The position numbers and the translations under genes were made by a program. From the NCBI GenBank assembly GCA_963804495.1, contig CAWDQN010000009.1:62001-126000 (forward strand): a DNA stretch of 64,000 nt, given 5' to 3'. Positions within the stretch are counted from its first letter, which is position 1. Each line of letters opens with the position of its first letter. The notes beneath the pieces are model-generated. The model was not told the origin of the DNA, made no database searches, and saw only the letters and a list, made by a program, of their open reading frames with translations. This document shows positions 17,416-25,844 of this stretch, piece after piece. The stretch comes from Rhodovastum sp963804495. Lineage in GTDB: Bacteria; Pseudomonadota; Alphaproteobacteria; Acetobacterales; Acetobacteraceae.

Positions 17416-18895
17416 CGCAGCCTTCGCCCCGGCGCTACCGGCGGTGTCCTACAGCGACGAGGTGATCAAGAAGTTCACCATCGCCGCGATGATCTGGGCG
17501 ATCGTGGCGTTCTGCCTCGGTATCTACATCGCCACTGAATTGTGCTGGCCTGACTTCAACCTCGGCCCGGCTTTCCTCAATTTCGGCCGGCTGCGCCCGG
17601 TGCACACGTCGGTCGCCGTGTTCGCCTTTGGTGGCAACGCGCTGTTCGCGTCCTCGTTCTTCGTGGTGCAGCGCACCTGCCGGGCCCGCCTGGCCGGCCC
17701 CGACGCCCTGCACGACTTCCTGTTCTGGGGCTACCAGTTCTTCATCGTCATGGCGGGCCTCAGCTACGTCATGGGCTTCTCGCGCGGCCAGGAATATTCC
17801 GAGCCGGAATGGCACATCACCGTCTGGCTGGTGATTATCTGGGTGCTCTACGCTGCGGTGTTCATTGGCACCCTGATGAAGCGCGCCGAGCCGCACATCT
17901 ATGTGGCCAACTGGTTCTTTCTTGCGTTTATCCTGACGGTCGCGGTGCTGGTGCTGGTCAACAACGCCGCGGTGCCGATCTCGTTCTTCGCCGCCAAGAG
18001 CTACGTGGTGTATTCCGGCGTGCAGAACGCCATGGTGCAGTGGTGGTACGGCCACAACGCGGTGGGCTTCTTCCTGACCGCGGGCTTCCTCGGGATCATG
18101 TACTACTTCATCCCGAAGCAGGCCAACCGGCCGGTCTATTCGTACCGGCTGTCCGTGCTGCATTTCTGGTCGCTGATTTTCCTCTACATCTGGGCCGGCC
18201 CGCACCATTTGCACTACACTTCGCTGCCCGACTGGACGCAGACCCTCGGCATGGCGTTCTCCATCATGCTGTGGATGCCCTCCTGGGGCGGCATGATCAA
18301 CGGGCTGATGACCCTGTCCGGTGCCTGGGACAAGCTGCGCACCGACCCGGCGCTGCGCTTCTCGGTGACTGCCGTCGGCTTCTACGGCATGTCGACCTTC
18401 GAGGGGCCGGTGATGGCGATCCGCCAGGTCAACTCGCTGTCGCACTACACCGACTGGACGGTCGGGCACGTGCATTCCGGCGCGCTCGGCTGGATGGCGT
18501 TCATCAGCTTCGGCGCCATCTACTATATGGTTCCGGCGCTGTGGAAGCGCAGCGGCCTGTATTCGAGCAAGCTGGTGGCCTGGCACTACTGGATCGCGAC
18601 CCTGGGCATCGTCTTCTACATCACCGCCCTGTGGGTCGCCGGCATCATGCAGGGGCTGATGTGGCGCGCGTATGACAAGTTCGGCTTCCTTCAGTATTCG
18701 TTCGTCGAATCGGTCAACGCCGTGCATCCGTACTATGTCATCCGCATGATCGGTGGCCTGCTGTTCCTGACCGGCGGACTGATCATGTGCTACAATTTGA
18801 TCCAGACCGTGCGCAGCCCGACGACCGAACTCGGCGGCGCCGGGCAACGGCGCGAGGTGGGACTGCCGGGCGGCCTCGCCGTGGCCGGGGAGTAA
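17408..18895 (+). CDS. ccoN: cbb3-type cytochrome c oxidase subunit I
   Basis: 495 aa, about twelve membrane helices. CcoN holds the low-spin haem b and the haem b3-CuB site that reduces O2. Conserved His ligands are visible in RPVHTSVAVFAFGGNALFAS, QWWYGHNAVGFFLT, WAGPHHLHYTSLPDWTQ and DWTVGHVHSGALGW. The end IGGLLFLTGGLIMCYNLIQT is typical. Start ATG 17408 rather than 17390, as it begins MANAAFAPALPAVSYSDEV. First oxidase gene of an intact ccoNOQP set under the FNR box at 17095. Confidence 0.98.
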   Translation: MANAAFAPALPAVSYSDEVIKKFTIAAMIWAIVAFCLGIYIATELCWPDFNLGPAFLNFGRLRPVHTSVAVFAFGGNALFASSFFVVQRTCRARLAGPDALHDFLFWGYQFFIVMAGLSYVMGFSRGQEYSEPEWHITVWLVIIWVLYAAVFIGTLMKRAEPHIYVANWFFLAFILTVAVLVLVNNAAVPISFFAAKSYVVYSGVQNAMVQWWYGHNAVGFFLTAGFLGIMYYFIPKQANRPVYSYRLSVLHFWSLIFLYIWAGPHHLHYTSLPDWTQTLGMAFSIMLWMPSWGGMINGLMTLSGAWDKLRTDPALRFSVTAVGFYGMSTFEGPVMAIRQVNSLSHYTDWTVGHVHSGALGWMAFISFGAIYYMVPALWKRSGLYSSKLVAWHYWIATLGIVFYITALWVAGIMQGLMWRAYDKFGFLQYSFVESVNAVHPYYVIRMIGGLLFLTGGLIMCYNLIQTVRSPTTELGGAGQRREVGLPGGLAVAGE

Positions 18896-18901
18896 GGCAC
18901 C

Positions 18902-19624
18902 ATGGCAAAACTCAGCCACGCGATCATCGAAAAGAATCTGTTTCTGTTGCTGGTGCTCACGGTGATCGTGATCGCTGTCGGCGGCATCGTCGAAATCGTG
19001 CCCCTGTTCACCATCGAGACCACGGTGGAGCACGTGAGCGGGGTGCGGCCGTACTCGCCGCTCGAAATGGCCGGGCGGAACATCTATGTCCGCGAGGGCT
19101 GCTACGTCTGCCACAGTCAGCAGATCCGCACCCTCAAGGACGAGGTGGAGCGTTACGGTCACTACAGCCTGGCCGCCGAGAGCATGTATGACCGGCCGTT
19201 CCAGTGGGGCAGCAAGCGCATCGGCCCCGACCTGGCGCGGGTGGGCGGCAAGTATTCGAACGACTGGCATTACGGCCACCTCCGGCACCCGCAGGCGCTG
19301 GTGCCCGAGAGCCTGATGCCGCGCTACGCCTTCCTCGCCGAGACGCGGCTCGACTACGGCCTGATCGAAAAGCACCTGACCACTCAGCGTTTCCTCGGCG
19401 TGCCCTACACCGACGAGGATATCGCCAACGCGCGCCAGGACCTGCTGGCGCAGGCCAACGCGCAGGCCGATCAGGAAGCCGTGCTGAAGCGCTATCCGAA
19501 GGCGGTGCCGGTCCCGGGCCAGCCGGGCTTCCCCAGCGAGATGGACGCGCTGGTGGCCTATCTGCAAGTGCTCGGCACCATGGTCGACTTCGCCGATCTT
19601 GGCGTCGAGAAGCTGCAGCAATAG
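18902..19624 (+). CDS. ccoO: cbb3-type cytochrome c oxidase subunit II (mono-haem)
   Basis: 240 aa. One N-terminal membrane anchor (NLFLLLVLTVIVIAVGGIVE) is followed by a periplasmic cytochrome c domain with the haem site REGCYVCHSQQIR. The distal Met ligand is probably in ESLMPRYAFL. CcoO passes electrons from CcoP to CcoN. Six bases after ccoN. Complete and of usual length. Confidence 0.97.
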   Translation: MAKLSHAIIEKNLFLLLVLTVIVIAVGGIVEIVPLFTIETTVEHVSGVRPYSPLEMAGRNIYVREGCYVCHSQQIRTLKDEVERYGHYSLAAESMYDRPFQWGSKRIGPDLARVGGKYSNDWHYGHLRHPQALVPESLMPRYAFLAETRLDYGLIEKHLTTQRFLGVPYTDEDIANARQDLLAQANAQADQEAVLKRYPKAVPVPGQPGFPSEMDALVAYLQVLGTMVDFADLGVEKLQQ

Positions 19625-19635
19625 GGGAGGGCGGA

Positions 19636-19788
19636 ATGGACATCGTCGCCGCGCTACAGTGGGTGCAGCATTACGCCATCGTCCCGGTCTTCGTCGTGTT
19701 TCTGCTGATGGTGCTCGCCACCTACCTGCCAAGCCGCAGGCAGGAAATGGAGCACAACGCCCGCATTCCGTTTGACGAAGACCGGTAA
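19636..19788 (+). CDS. ccoQ: cbb3-type oxidase subunit CcoQ
   Basis: 50 aa, starting at ATG 19636 with GGGGAGGG upstream. A single membrane helix (AIVPVFVVFLLMVLATYLPS) is followed by a short charged tail. This is the normal CcoQ plan; the protein stabilises the CcoNOP complex. The frame is open far upstream, but only as a shadow of ccoO. Confidence 0.9.
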   Translation: MDIVAALQWVQHYAIVPVFVVFLLMVLATYLPSRRQEMEHNARIPFDEDR

Positions 19789-19800
19789 GGAGAAGCCAAG

Positions 19801-20688
19801 GTGCCAACCAAGATTGAAAAGGACGAGATCAGCGGCCGCCACACCACCGGCCATGAGTGGGACGGCCTGCAGGAGCTCGACACGCCGGCGCCGAAATGGT
19901 GGCTGTACACCTGGATCGTCTCCATCATTTTCGCTTTCGTCTACATGGCGCTGTTTCCGTCCGTTCCGTACGGGACAGGCTATTTCCATGGTCTGCTGGG
20001 CGTCTCCTCGCGCGACAACGTGGCGGCGGATGTGCGGTTCATGGAGTCGCAGCGTGCCGTTTTCATGGACCGCATCAGGGCCCTGCCGATCGAGCAGGTG
20101 AAGGATGATCCGCAACTGCTGGCGGCGGCCAACGCCGAAGGGCGCATCCTGTTCGCCAACAACTGCCAGCCCTGCCACGGCGCGGGCGGTGAGGGGCGGG
20201 TCGGCTACCCGAGCCTGGCCGACGACACCTGGCTATGGGGCGGCAAGCTGGCCGATATCCAGCAGACCGTCACCTACGGCATCCGCAGCGGCAACGAGAA
20301 GGCGCGCAACAGCGTGATGCCGAGCTTCGGCGCCGCCGGCCTGCTCACGCCGGCGCAGATCGAGGCGATCGCCGACTATGTGTGGAGTGCGTTTTACGGC
20401 CATGCCGAGGCCGGTCTCGACACCTCGAAAGGCAAGGTGTTGTTCGCTGAGAACTGCGCCGTCTGCCATGGTGCCAACGGCGAAGGCGGCCGCAGCGTCG
20501 GCGCGCCGCCGCTGAAATCGGCGGTGCATCTCTACGGCGATCGGCGCGAGACGATCGTCGCCCAGATCACCGATCCGCGCCTGGGCGTGATGCCGTCGTG
20601 GGAGAAGAAGGCCAACGCCACCGGCCTGGACGAAGCCGGCATCAAGAGCGTGGCGATCTACGTCCACGCGCTTGGTGGCGGCGAATAA
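19801..20688 (+). CDS. ccoP: cbb3-type oxidase di-haem subunit III
   Basis: 295 aa from GTG 19801 with AAGGAG in front. The N-terminal cytoplasmic segment (GHEWDGLQELDTPAPKWW) and one membrane helix match CcoP. Two periplasmic cytochrome c domains follow, with haem motifs NCQPCHG and NCAVCHG and distal Met in NSVMPSFG and LGVMPSW. CcoP accepts electrons from soluble or membrane cytochrome c. Complete; 12 bases after ccoQ. Confidence 0.97.
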   Translation: MPTKIEKDEISGRHTTGHEWDGLQELDTPAPKWWLYTWIVSIIFAFVYMALFPSVPYGTGYFHGLLGVSSRDNVAADVRFMESQRAVFMDRIRALPIEQVKDDPQLLAAANAEGRILFANNCQPCHGAGGEGRVGYPSLADDTWLWGGKLADIQQTVTYGIRSGNEKARNSVMPSFGAAGLLTPAQIEAIADYVWSAFYGHAEAGLDTSKGKVLFAENCAVCHGANGEGGRSVGAPPLKSAVHLYGDRRETIVAQITDPRLGVMPSWEKKANATGLDEAGIKSVAIYVHALGGGE

Positions 20689-20717
20689 AATAAGACGGGG
20701 CAAGAAAGAACACTGGC

Positions 20718-22211
20718 ATGACCAGCATGGACAAGCTGCGCGACGCGACGGCAGATGAGGGCAAACTCAGCCGGCCCTTGTTGTACGCCCCCCAGGTCAT
20801 CGTCTATCCGAAGGCGGTGCGCGGGCCGGCGCGAACGTTCAAATGGGCCGTGTTGGTGTTCTGCCTTGTCACCTACTACGTGCTGCCCTGGCTGCGCTGG
20901 GACCGTGGGCCGGGCCGCGTCTCGCAGGCGGTGCTGGTCGATCTGCCGAACCGGCGCTTTTACCTGTTCAATGCCGAACTCTGGCCGCAGGACATTTACT
21001 TCCTCGCCGGCGGGCTGATTCTGTCGGCGGTGGCGTTGTTCCTGGTGACCAGCCTGGCCGGCCGCGTGTGGTGCGGTTATTCCTGTCCGCAGACCGTGTG
21101 GACCGACCTGTTCATGTGGATCGAGCGCCGGATCGAAGGCGATCGCAACGAACACATGCGCCGCGACAAGGGCCCGCTCACCGTCGACAAATTCTGGCGC
21201 AAGGCGGTCAAGCACACGATCTGGCTCGCCATCGCCTTTTGGACCGGTGGCGCCTGGATCATGTATTTCGTCGATGCGCCGACGCTGACCGTGCAGTTCT
21301 GGACCGGCGACGCCGCGACCGAGGCCTATGTCTTCATCGCCCTGTTCACCTTCACCACCTATCTGCTGGCCGGCTGGGCGCGCGAGCAGGTGTGCACCTA
21401 TATGTGTCCCTGGCCGCGCTTTCAGGCTTCGATGCTCGACGAGGAGAGCCTGATCGTTACCTACCAGGGCTGGCGCGGCGAGCCGCGCGGCCATCGCAAG
21501 ATCGATGCCGGCAAACATGACGGCGCTGCTGCCGTCACCGGATTGGGCAACTGCATCGACTGCATGGCCTGCGTGCATGTCTGCCCCACCGGCATCGACA
21601 TTCGCGACGGCGTGCAGCTCGAATGCATCAACTGCGGGCTGTGCGTGGACGCCTGCAACGAAATGATGGTGAAGACCCGCCAGCCGAAATGGCTGATCAC
21701 CTGGGACACGCTGGCCGGCCAGAAAGCCAAGGCGGAAGGAAATCACGAGAAATTCCGCTTTCTCCGGCCGCGTACGCTGATCTATGTCGCCGCCATGCTG
21801 GCGGGCGTGATCGTCATGGGCGCCGCCATGGCGACACGGGCGCAGATCGATCTCGCCGTGCAGCACGACCGGGCGCCGCTGTTCGTCAAGGTGCGCGACG
21901 GCAGCATCCGCAACGGCTACACGATAAAAATCTCCAACAAGACGCAGGCGCCGGCGGAATTCGAATTGACCATGCGCGGCCTCAACGCCGGGGTGATGGC
22001 GCTGGCCGATCAGTCCGGCCAGGCAACGTCCACGCTGCTCCTGCCGGTCGATGTCGACAGCATCGGCACCTTCCGGCTGCTGGTGTTCGGCCGCCCGGTT
22101 GGCGCGTCGGACGGATCGCAGAAGCTGCAGTTCGTGTTGCGCAACATGACCACCGGCGAGCAGACCACCTATACCTCGGTGTTCATGGGACCAGGCGGCG
22201 ACAGAAGCTGA
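20718..22211 (+). CDS. ccoG: Cytochrome c oxidase accessory protein CcoG
   Basis: 497 aa. Membrane segments at about 45-65, 90-110, 165-185, 200-220 and 350-375. The 4Fe-4S region has NCIDCMACVHVCPTGIDI and CINCGLCVDACNEMM, with further conserved Cys in VWCGYSCPQTVW and VCTYMCPWPRFQ. The C-terminal Ig-like domain is periplasmic. CcoG (RdxA/FixG) reduces Cu(II) for delivery to CuB of the cbb3 oxidase. First gene of the assembly half, 30 bases after ccoP. Confidence 0.97.
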   Translation: MTSMDKLRDATADEGKLSRPLLYAPQVIVYPKAVRGPARTFKWAVLVFCLVTYYVLPWLRWDRGPGRVSQAVLVDLPNRRFYLFNAELWPQDIYFLAGGLILSAVALFLVTSLAGRVWCGYSCPQTVWTDLFMWIERRIEGDRNEHMRRDKGPLTVDKFWRKAVKHTIWLAIAFWTGGAWIMYFVDAPTLTVQFWTGDAATEAYVFIALFTFTTYLLAGWAREQVCTYMCPWPRFQASMLDEESLIVTYQGWRGEPRGHRKIDAGKHDGAAAVTGLGNCIDCMACVHVCPTGIDIRDGVQLECINCGLCVDACNEMMVKTRQPKWLITWDTLAGQKAKAEGNHEKFRFLRPRTLIYVAAMLAGVIVMGAAMATRAQIDLAVQHDRAPLFVKVRDGSIRNGYTIKISNKTQAPAEFELTMRGLNAGVMALADQSGQATSTLLLPVDVDSIGTFRLLVFGRPVGASDGSQKLQFVLRNMTTGEQTTYTSVFMGPGGDRS

Positions 22212-22235
22212 CGATCAAAAGAGGATTGGGGCACA

Positions 22236-22733
22236 ATGACCCGTCGCTATCGGATCGACCAGCGGGGCGCCGCGGCGGCGCACTCCGCCTGGCGCTTCTT
22301 CCCGTGGTATGTCGCGGGCGCTCTGGGAGTGGTCATGGTGGTGAATGCTGCTTTGACCTGGTTTGCGGTGACCAGCTTCCCGGGCCTGGCCACCCAGCAC
22401 GGCTTCGATGCCAGCAACAACTATGACCGCGTGCTGGCCGCGGCCGAGCGTCAGGCGGCGCTGGGCTGGACGGTCCGGGACACGCTGACGGACGGCCGCC
22501 CGGTGATCACGCTCTCCGGCCGTGACGGCGCGCCGCTCGTCGGGGCATCCATTGCCGCCACCGCTGAACGGCCGCTTGGGGAAGCCGAGACGACGGAGCT
22601 GACCTTCCATGCCATCGCTCCGGGCCGGTTTGAGGCCGATCCGGCGTTGGCGTGGGGCAAGTGGGATATGACGCTGACGGTGACGGCCGAGGGGCACGAA
22701 TATCACTCGGTGCGGCGTGTGGTTGTGAAGTGA
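22236..22733 (+). CDS. ccoH: FixH family assembly protein CcoH
   Basis: 165 aa. One N-terminal membrane helix (FPWYVAGALGVVMVVNAALT) is followed by the periplasmic FixH domain: TWFAVTSFPGLATQHGFDASNNYDRVL split around its conserved NYD, then LGWTVRDTL, and a C-terminal beta-sandwich ending EGHEYHSVRRVVVK. FixH/CcoH binds the oxidase subunits during assembly. It ends just before a palindromic repeat that separates it from ccoI. Confidence 0.93.
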   Translation: MTRRYRIDQRGAAAAHSAWRFFPWYVAGALGVVMVVNAALTWFAVTSFPGLATQHGFDASNNYDRVLAAAERQAALGWTVRDTLTDGRPVITLSGRDGAPLVGASIAATAERPLGEAETTELTFHAIAPGRFEADPALAWGKWDMTLTVTAEGHEYHSVRRVVVK

Positions 22734-22741
22734 GGCTCCGC

Positions 22742-22818
22742 AGCCGGGGCGTTGCCCCGGACCCTACCAGGGGGCATTGCCCCCTGGACCCCTACCAGGG
22801 GCTAAGCCCCTGGACCCA
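22742..22818. repeat. Dispersed GC palindromic element, three stems in tandem
   Basis: This is the clearest copy. Three inverted repeats follow each other: CCGGGGC-GTT-GCCCCGG, CCAGGGGGC-ATT-GCCCCCTGG and CCAGGGGC-TAA-GCCCCTGG, joined by ACCCTA / ACCCCTA. The family consensus is a short stem CCAGGGC-N3-GCCCTGG, ACCCGC, then a longer CCAGGGGC-N3-5-GCCCCTGG, then ACCCC. It lies between ccoH and ccoI, and its last stem ends 3 bases before the earliest conserved ccoI residues. Confidence 0.85.
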
Positions 22819-22821
22819 CTC

Positions 22822-25158
22822 TTGACATGCGCTCATTGCGGGCTTGCCGCGCCGGCCGGGCAACGCTTCTGCTGCCCCGGCTGCGCTGCCGCCTTCGAGA
22901 CCATCCAGGGCCTCGGCCTTGGCCGCTACTACGAGCAGCGCCTGCTTGACCCCGCCTTGCGGGCGCCCCGGCCGGAATCGGCGGAGCGCTGGGATCTCGA
23001 CCGACATATCGAAACCTCGCCTGATGGCACGCATACGCTCACGCTGGCGGTGGACGGGCTACAATGCGGCGCCTGCGTCTGGCTGATCGAGCAGGTGCTG
23101 GGGCGCGAGCCCGGCCTTCTGCAGGGCCGGGTGAACATGACCACGCGCCGGCTGCGCCTGGCGTGGCGCGGCGCCCCTGAGCAGGCCGAGCGCTTCGTCG
23201 CCACGGTGGAGCGGCTCGGCTATCGCCTGCTACCGTTCGACGCCGCCGCCCAGGCGGCGGCCGACGACCGGACCGGGCGGATGCTGCTGCGCGCGCTCGC
23301 GGTCGCCGGCTTTGCCGCGGCCAATGTGATGGTCAATTCCATTGCCGTCTGGGTCGGATTCGACGAGGGCATGGGCCCGGCCACCCGCAGCCTCCTGTAC
23401 TGGGTGTCGGCCCTGATCGCCATGCCGGCGGTGGCCTATGCCGGGCAGCCCTTCTTCCGGTCTGCGCTGGGCGCGCTGCGGGCGGGGCGCACCAACATGG
23501 ACGTGCCGGTCAGCCTGGGCGTGCTGCTGGTCACCGCCATGAGTTTTTGGGCCGCCATCCACGGCAATCGGCACACGTATTTCGACTCGGCCGTCACCCT
23601 GCTTTTTTTTCTGCTGATCGGCCGCGTGCTGGACCACCGCGCCCGCGGCCAGGCGCGCGCGACCGCCCAGCAGTTGCTGGCCCTGCGTGCCACCGATGTG
23701 GCGGTGCTGCAGCCGGACGGCAGCATCCTGCGTCGGCCGCAGGAAACCGTGCCGCCGGGCGCGCGGGTGCTGGTGGGCATGGGCGAGCGTATCGGCGTGG
23801 ACGGCGTCGTCGAGCGCGGTTGCGCGCCGCTGGACGCCAGCCTGGTGACCGGCGAGAGCCTGCCCGTCCAGGCCGGGCCGGGCACCCTGGTTTTCGCCGG
23901 CACGCTGAACCAGGGTGAGACCCTGCTCGTGCGCGCCACCGCCACCGGTGGCGCCACCCTGCTGGCCGAGTGCGTGCGGCTGATCGAGGCTGCCGAGGCA
24001 CGGCGCGGCCGCTTCGTCGTGCTGACCGACCGGGTGGCGCGTCTGTATGCGCCGGTGGTGCATCTGTGCGCCGCCGCCAGTTTCGCCTGGTGGTGGGGCG
24101 TGCGGGGCCTGCCCGCGGGCGATGCGCTGCTGATTGCCTGCGCGGTACTGATCATCACCTGTCCCTGTGCGCTGGCGCTGGCGGTGCCGGCGGTGCAGGT
24201 GATCGCCACCGGCGCGCTGTTTCGCGCCGGCATCCTGCTGAAATCGGCCACCGCGCTGGAGCGGCTGGCCGAGGTGGACACGGTGGTGTTCGACAAAACC
24301 GGCACCCTGACCGAGCCGGTGCTGGCGCTGGAGGAGGACAAGGCGCGCGATCGGGTGGCTTTGCGCGAGGCGGCGTCGCTGGCGGCGTCGAGCCGCCACC
24401 CGCTGTCGCGCTCGCTGCTCGCAGCCTTGCCGGACCCGGTGGCGGCGGCCGGAGCGGTGGAGGAACGCCCCGGCGAAGGGCTGCTGTGCCGCACGCCGGA
24501 AGGCGAGATCCGGCTCGGCGCCCGCAGCTTCGCCGGCGACCCAGCGGCGGCGCCGGCCGAGGGGCCGGAACTCTGGCTGTCGCGGCCGGGCCGGACGCCT
24601 GTGTGTTTTCGGTTCCACGAACGGCTGCGCGCCGACGCGGTGGCAACGGTGGACTGGCTGCAACGGTCGCGGCTGCACGTGATCCTCGCGTCCGGCGATC
24701 GTGTGGAACCGGTCGGCCGCGCCGCGGCGACGCTTGGCATCCATGACTGGCGCGCCGAGGTCGGCCCGGTGGACAAGGTCGCGCTGATCGAGTTGCTGCG
24801 TGGCCAGGGGCACCGCGTGTTGATGGTGGGCGACGGGTTGAACGACGGGCCGTCACTGGCCGCCGCACTGGTGTCGATGTCACCAGCGACGGCCGCGGAT
24901 ATCAGCCAGACCGTGGCCGATGTGGTGTTCCAGGGGCCGCGCCTGCGTCCGGTGGGGACCGTGCTGCGCACCGCCCGGCGGGCAGGCGCGATCATGCGTC
25001 AGAACCTGGCGCTGTCGTTGGTCTATAATGCGGTGATGCTGCCGCTGGCGGTGGCCGGGCTGGTCACGCCCTGGCTGGCGGCGGCGGCGATGTCGAGTTC
25101 GTCGTTGCTGGTGATGACCAACAGCTTTCGCGCGCGGGTGCGGGAAGGGGGGGTGTGA
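22822..25158 (+). CDS. ccoI: Copper-translocating P-type ATPase CcoI (FixI)
   Basis: About 778 aa from TTG 22822; a TTG at 22777 inside the repeat would give 793. CcoI exports Cu+ for cbb3 assembly. Features in order: an N-terminal Cys-rich zinc-ribbon-like segment (CAHCGLAAP...FCCPGCAAAF), an HMA domain with LQCGACVWL, membrane helices, the actuator VTGESLPV, the CPx helix ITCPCALALAVP, the phosphorylation site FDKTGTLTEP, the SRHPLS motif and the hinge VGDGLNDGPSL. The N-terminus is short for FixI, and no ribosome site precedes either TTG, so the palindromic element may have replaced the original start. Confidence 0.93.
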   Translation: MTCAHCGLAAPAGQRFCCPGCAAAFETIQGLGLGRYYEQRLLDPALRAPRPESAERWDLDRHIETSPDGTHTLTLAVDGLQCGACVWLIEQVLGREPGLLQGRVNMTTRRLRLAWRGAPEQAERFVATVERLGYRLLPFDAAAQAAADDRTGRMLLRALAVAGFAAANVMVNSIAVWVGFDEGMGPATRSLLYWVSALIAMPAVAYAGQPFFRSALGALRAGRTNMDVPVSLGVLLVTAMSFWAAIHGNRHTYFDSAVTLLFFLLIGRVLDHRARGQARATAQQLLALRATDVAVLQPDGSILRRPQETVPPGARVLVGMGERIGVDGVVERGCAPLDASLVTGESLPVQAGPGTLVFAGTLNQGETLLVRATATGGATLLAECVRLIEAAEARRGRFVVLTDRVARLYAPVVHLCAAASFAWWWGVRGLPAGDALLIACAVLIITCPCALALAVPAVQVIATGALFRAGILLKSATALERLAEVDTVVFDKTGTLTEPVLALEEDKARDRVALREAASLAASSRHPLSRSLLAALPDPVAAAGAVEERPGEGLLCRTPEGEIRLGARSFAGDPAAAPAEGPELWLSRPGRTPVCFRFHERLRADAVATVDWLQRSRLHVILASGDRVEPVGRAAATLGIHDWRAEVGPVDKVALIELLRGQGHRVLMVGDGLNDGPSLAAALVSMSPATAADISQTVADVVFQGPRLRPVGTVLRTARRAGAIMRQNLALSLVYNAVMLPLAVAGLVTPWLAAAAMSSSSLLVMTNSFRARVREGGV

Positions 25159-25307
25159 TGACCATCATGCTGTATCTGATCGGGGCCAGCGTGATCATGG
25201 GCGGCATCGGACTGGTGACTTTTCTGTGGTGCCTGCGCACCGGCCAATATGACGACCTGGAGGGCGCGGCCAGCCGCATCCTGTTCGACGACCCGCCGTT
25301 GAAATAG
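25158..25307 (+). CDS. ccoS: cbb3 oxidase maturation protein CcoS
   Basis: 49 aa. The ATG overlaps the ccoI stop (TGATG). One membrane helix (LYLIGASVIMGGIGLVTFLW) is followed by RTGQYDDLEGAASRILFDD, which matches the CcoS/FixS signature of a short tail with GQ(F/Y)DDLEG and an FDD end. It is needed for cofactor insertion into the oxidase. It closes the ccoNOQP-GHIS cluster; no strong terminator follows. Confidence 0.95.
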   Translation: MTIMLYLIGASVIMGGIGLVTFLWCLRTGQYDDLEGAASRILFDDPPLK

Positions 25308-25432
25308 GCAGACAAAAAGCACGCGCGAGTTGTGCGGGCGACGAAAGCAGACGAAATCGAGGCGCGGAAACAACGTCGGGCGCGACATGCCTGGGAACTT
25401 TGCGTCGCGATGTCCTGCTCCGGTCATCCAGA

Positions 25433-25654
25433 TCAGGCGCTGCCCAAAATCTCCGACCTCAACCTGCGCAGAGTCGCCGCTTCCCGTTCCAGCCGCTCGA
25501 TTTCCAGGCTGATCGGCTCGACGAGGGCGGCGTCCTCGGATTGCCAGCCACACCGGCGCAACTCGTGGCGCAGGTGCTGCTCCGTCTCCGCCGAGAGGTT
25601 GCCCTTGCGGCGTTCGGCCCCCAGGGCGGCCGTGAGTGTTCCAGCCGTCGTCAC
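25433..25654 (-). CDS. Small unknown protein with C-terminal coiled coil
   Basis: 73 aa from GTG 25654, whose first bases overlap the stop of a 28-codon frame as GTGA. The chain is hydrophilic; its last 30 residues (EPISLEIERLEREAATLRRL) form a heptad-like helix. No family is recognised. The upstream 28-codon frame, not this one, has the strong ribosome site, so this protein is made either by coupling or as a fusion through a -1 shift. Its frame is open further upstream opposite the enoyl-CoA hydratase gene, which I consider a shadow. Confidence 0.5.
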   Translation of the reverse strand: MTTAGTLTAALGAERRKGNLSAETEQHLRHELRRCGWQSEDAALVEPISLEIERLEREAATLRRLRSEILGSA

Positions 25655-25737
25655 TGCCAGCGGTCTCTCAATGTCCAGGTTGCATCGTCGGTCGCCGGGA
25701 TGTGGTGATTGCGGTCGCTGCCGCCAATAAATCGCAT
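25651..25737 (-). CDS. 28-residue leader-like open frame with a strong ribosome site
   Basis: ATG at 25737 is preceded at the right distance by AAGGAGG. It encodes MRFIGGSDRNHHIPATDDAT and eight more residues, then stops at TGA overlapping the GTG of the 73-residue frame. It may be the true N-terminus of that protein (a -1 shift at CAG-TGA would give about 101 aa), or a coupled leader peptide. Confidence 0.45.
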   Translation of the reverse strand: MRFIGGSDRNHHIPATDDATWTLRDRWQ

Positions 25738-25844
25738 GTCGTTGTCCTCCTTGGGCGCTGTGGCAGGAGGTTACCCTCTCTGGCATACTCACGCTCTTGG
25801 CTGGAATCTGGGGCCTGATCTGGCCCGCGCCAGAGGAAAACATC

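Noticed and set aside
17435..19807. 790-codon open frame on the minus strand across ccoN-ccoO
   Set aside because: It is the mirror of strongly conserved oxidase genes; the His/Arg/Gln-rich product is typical of antisense frames in GC-rich DNA.
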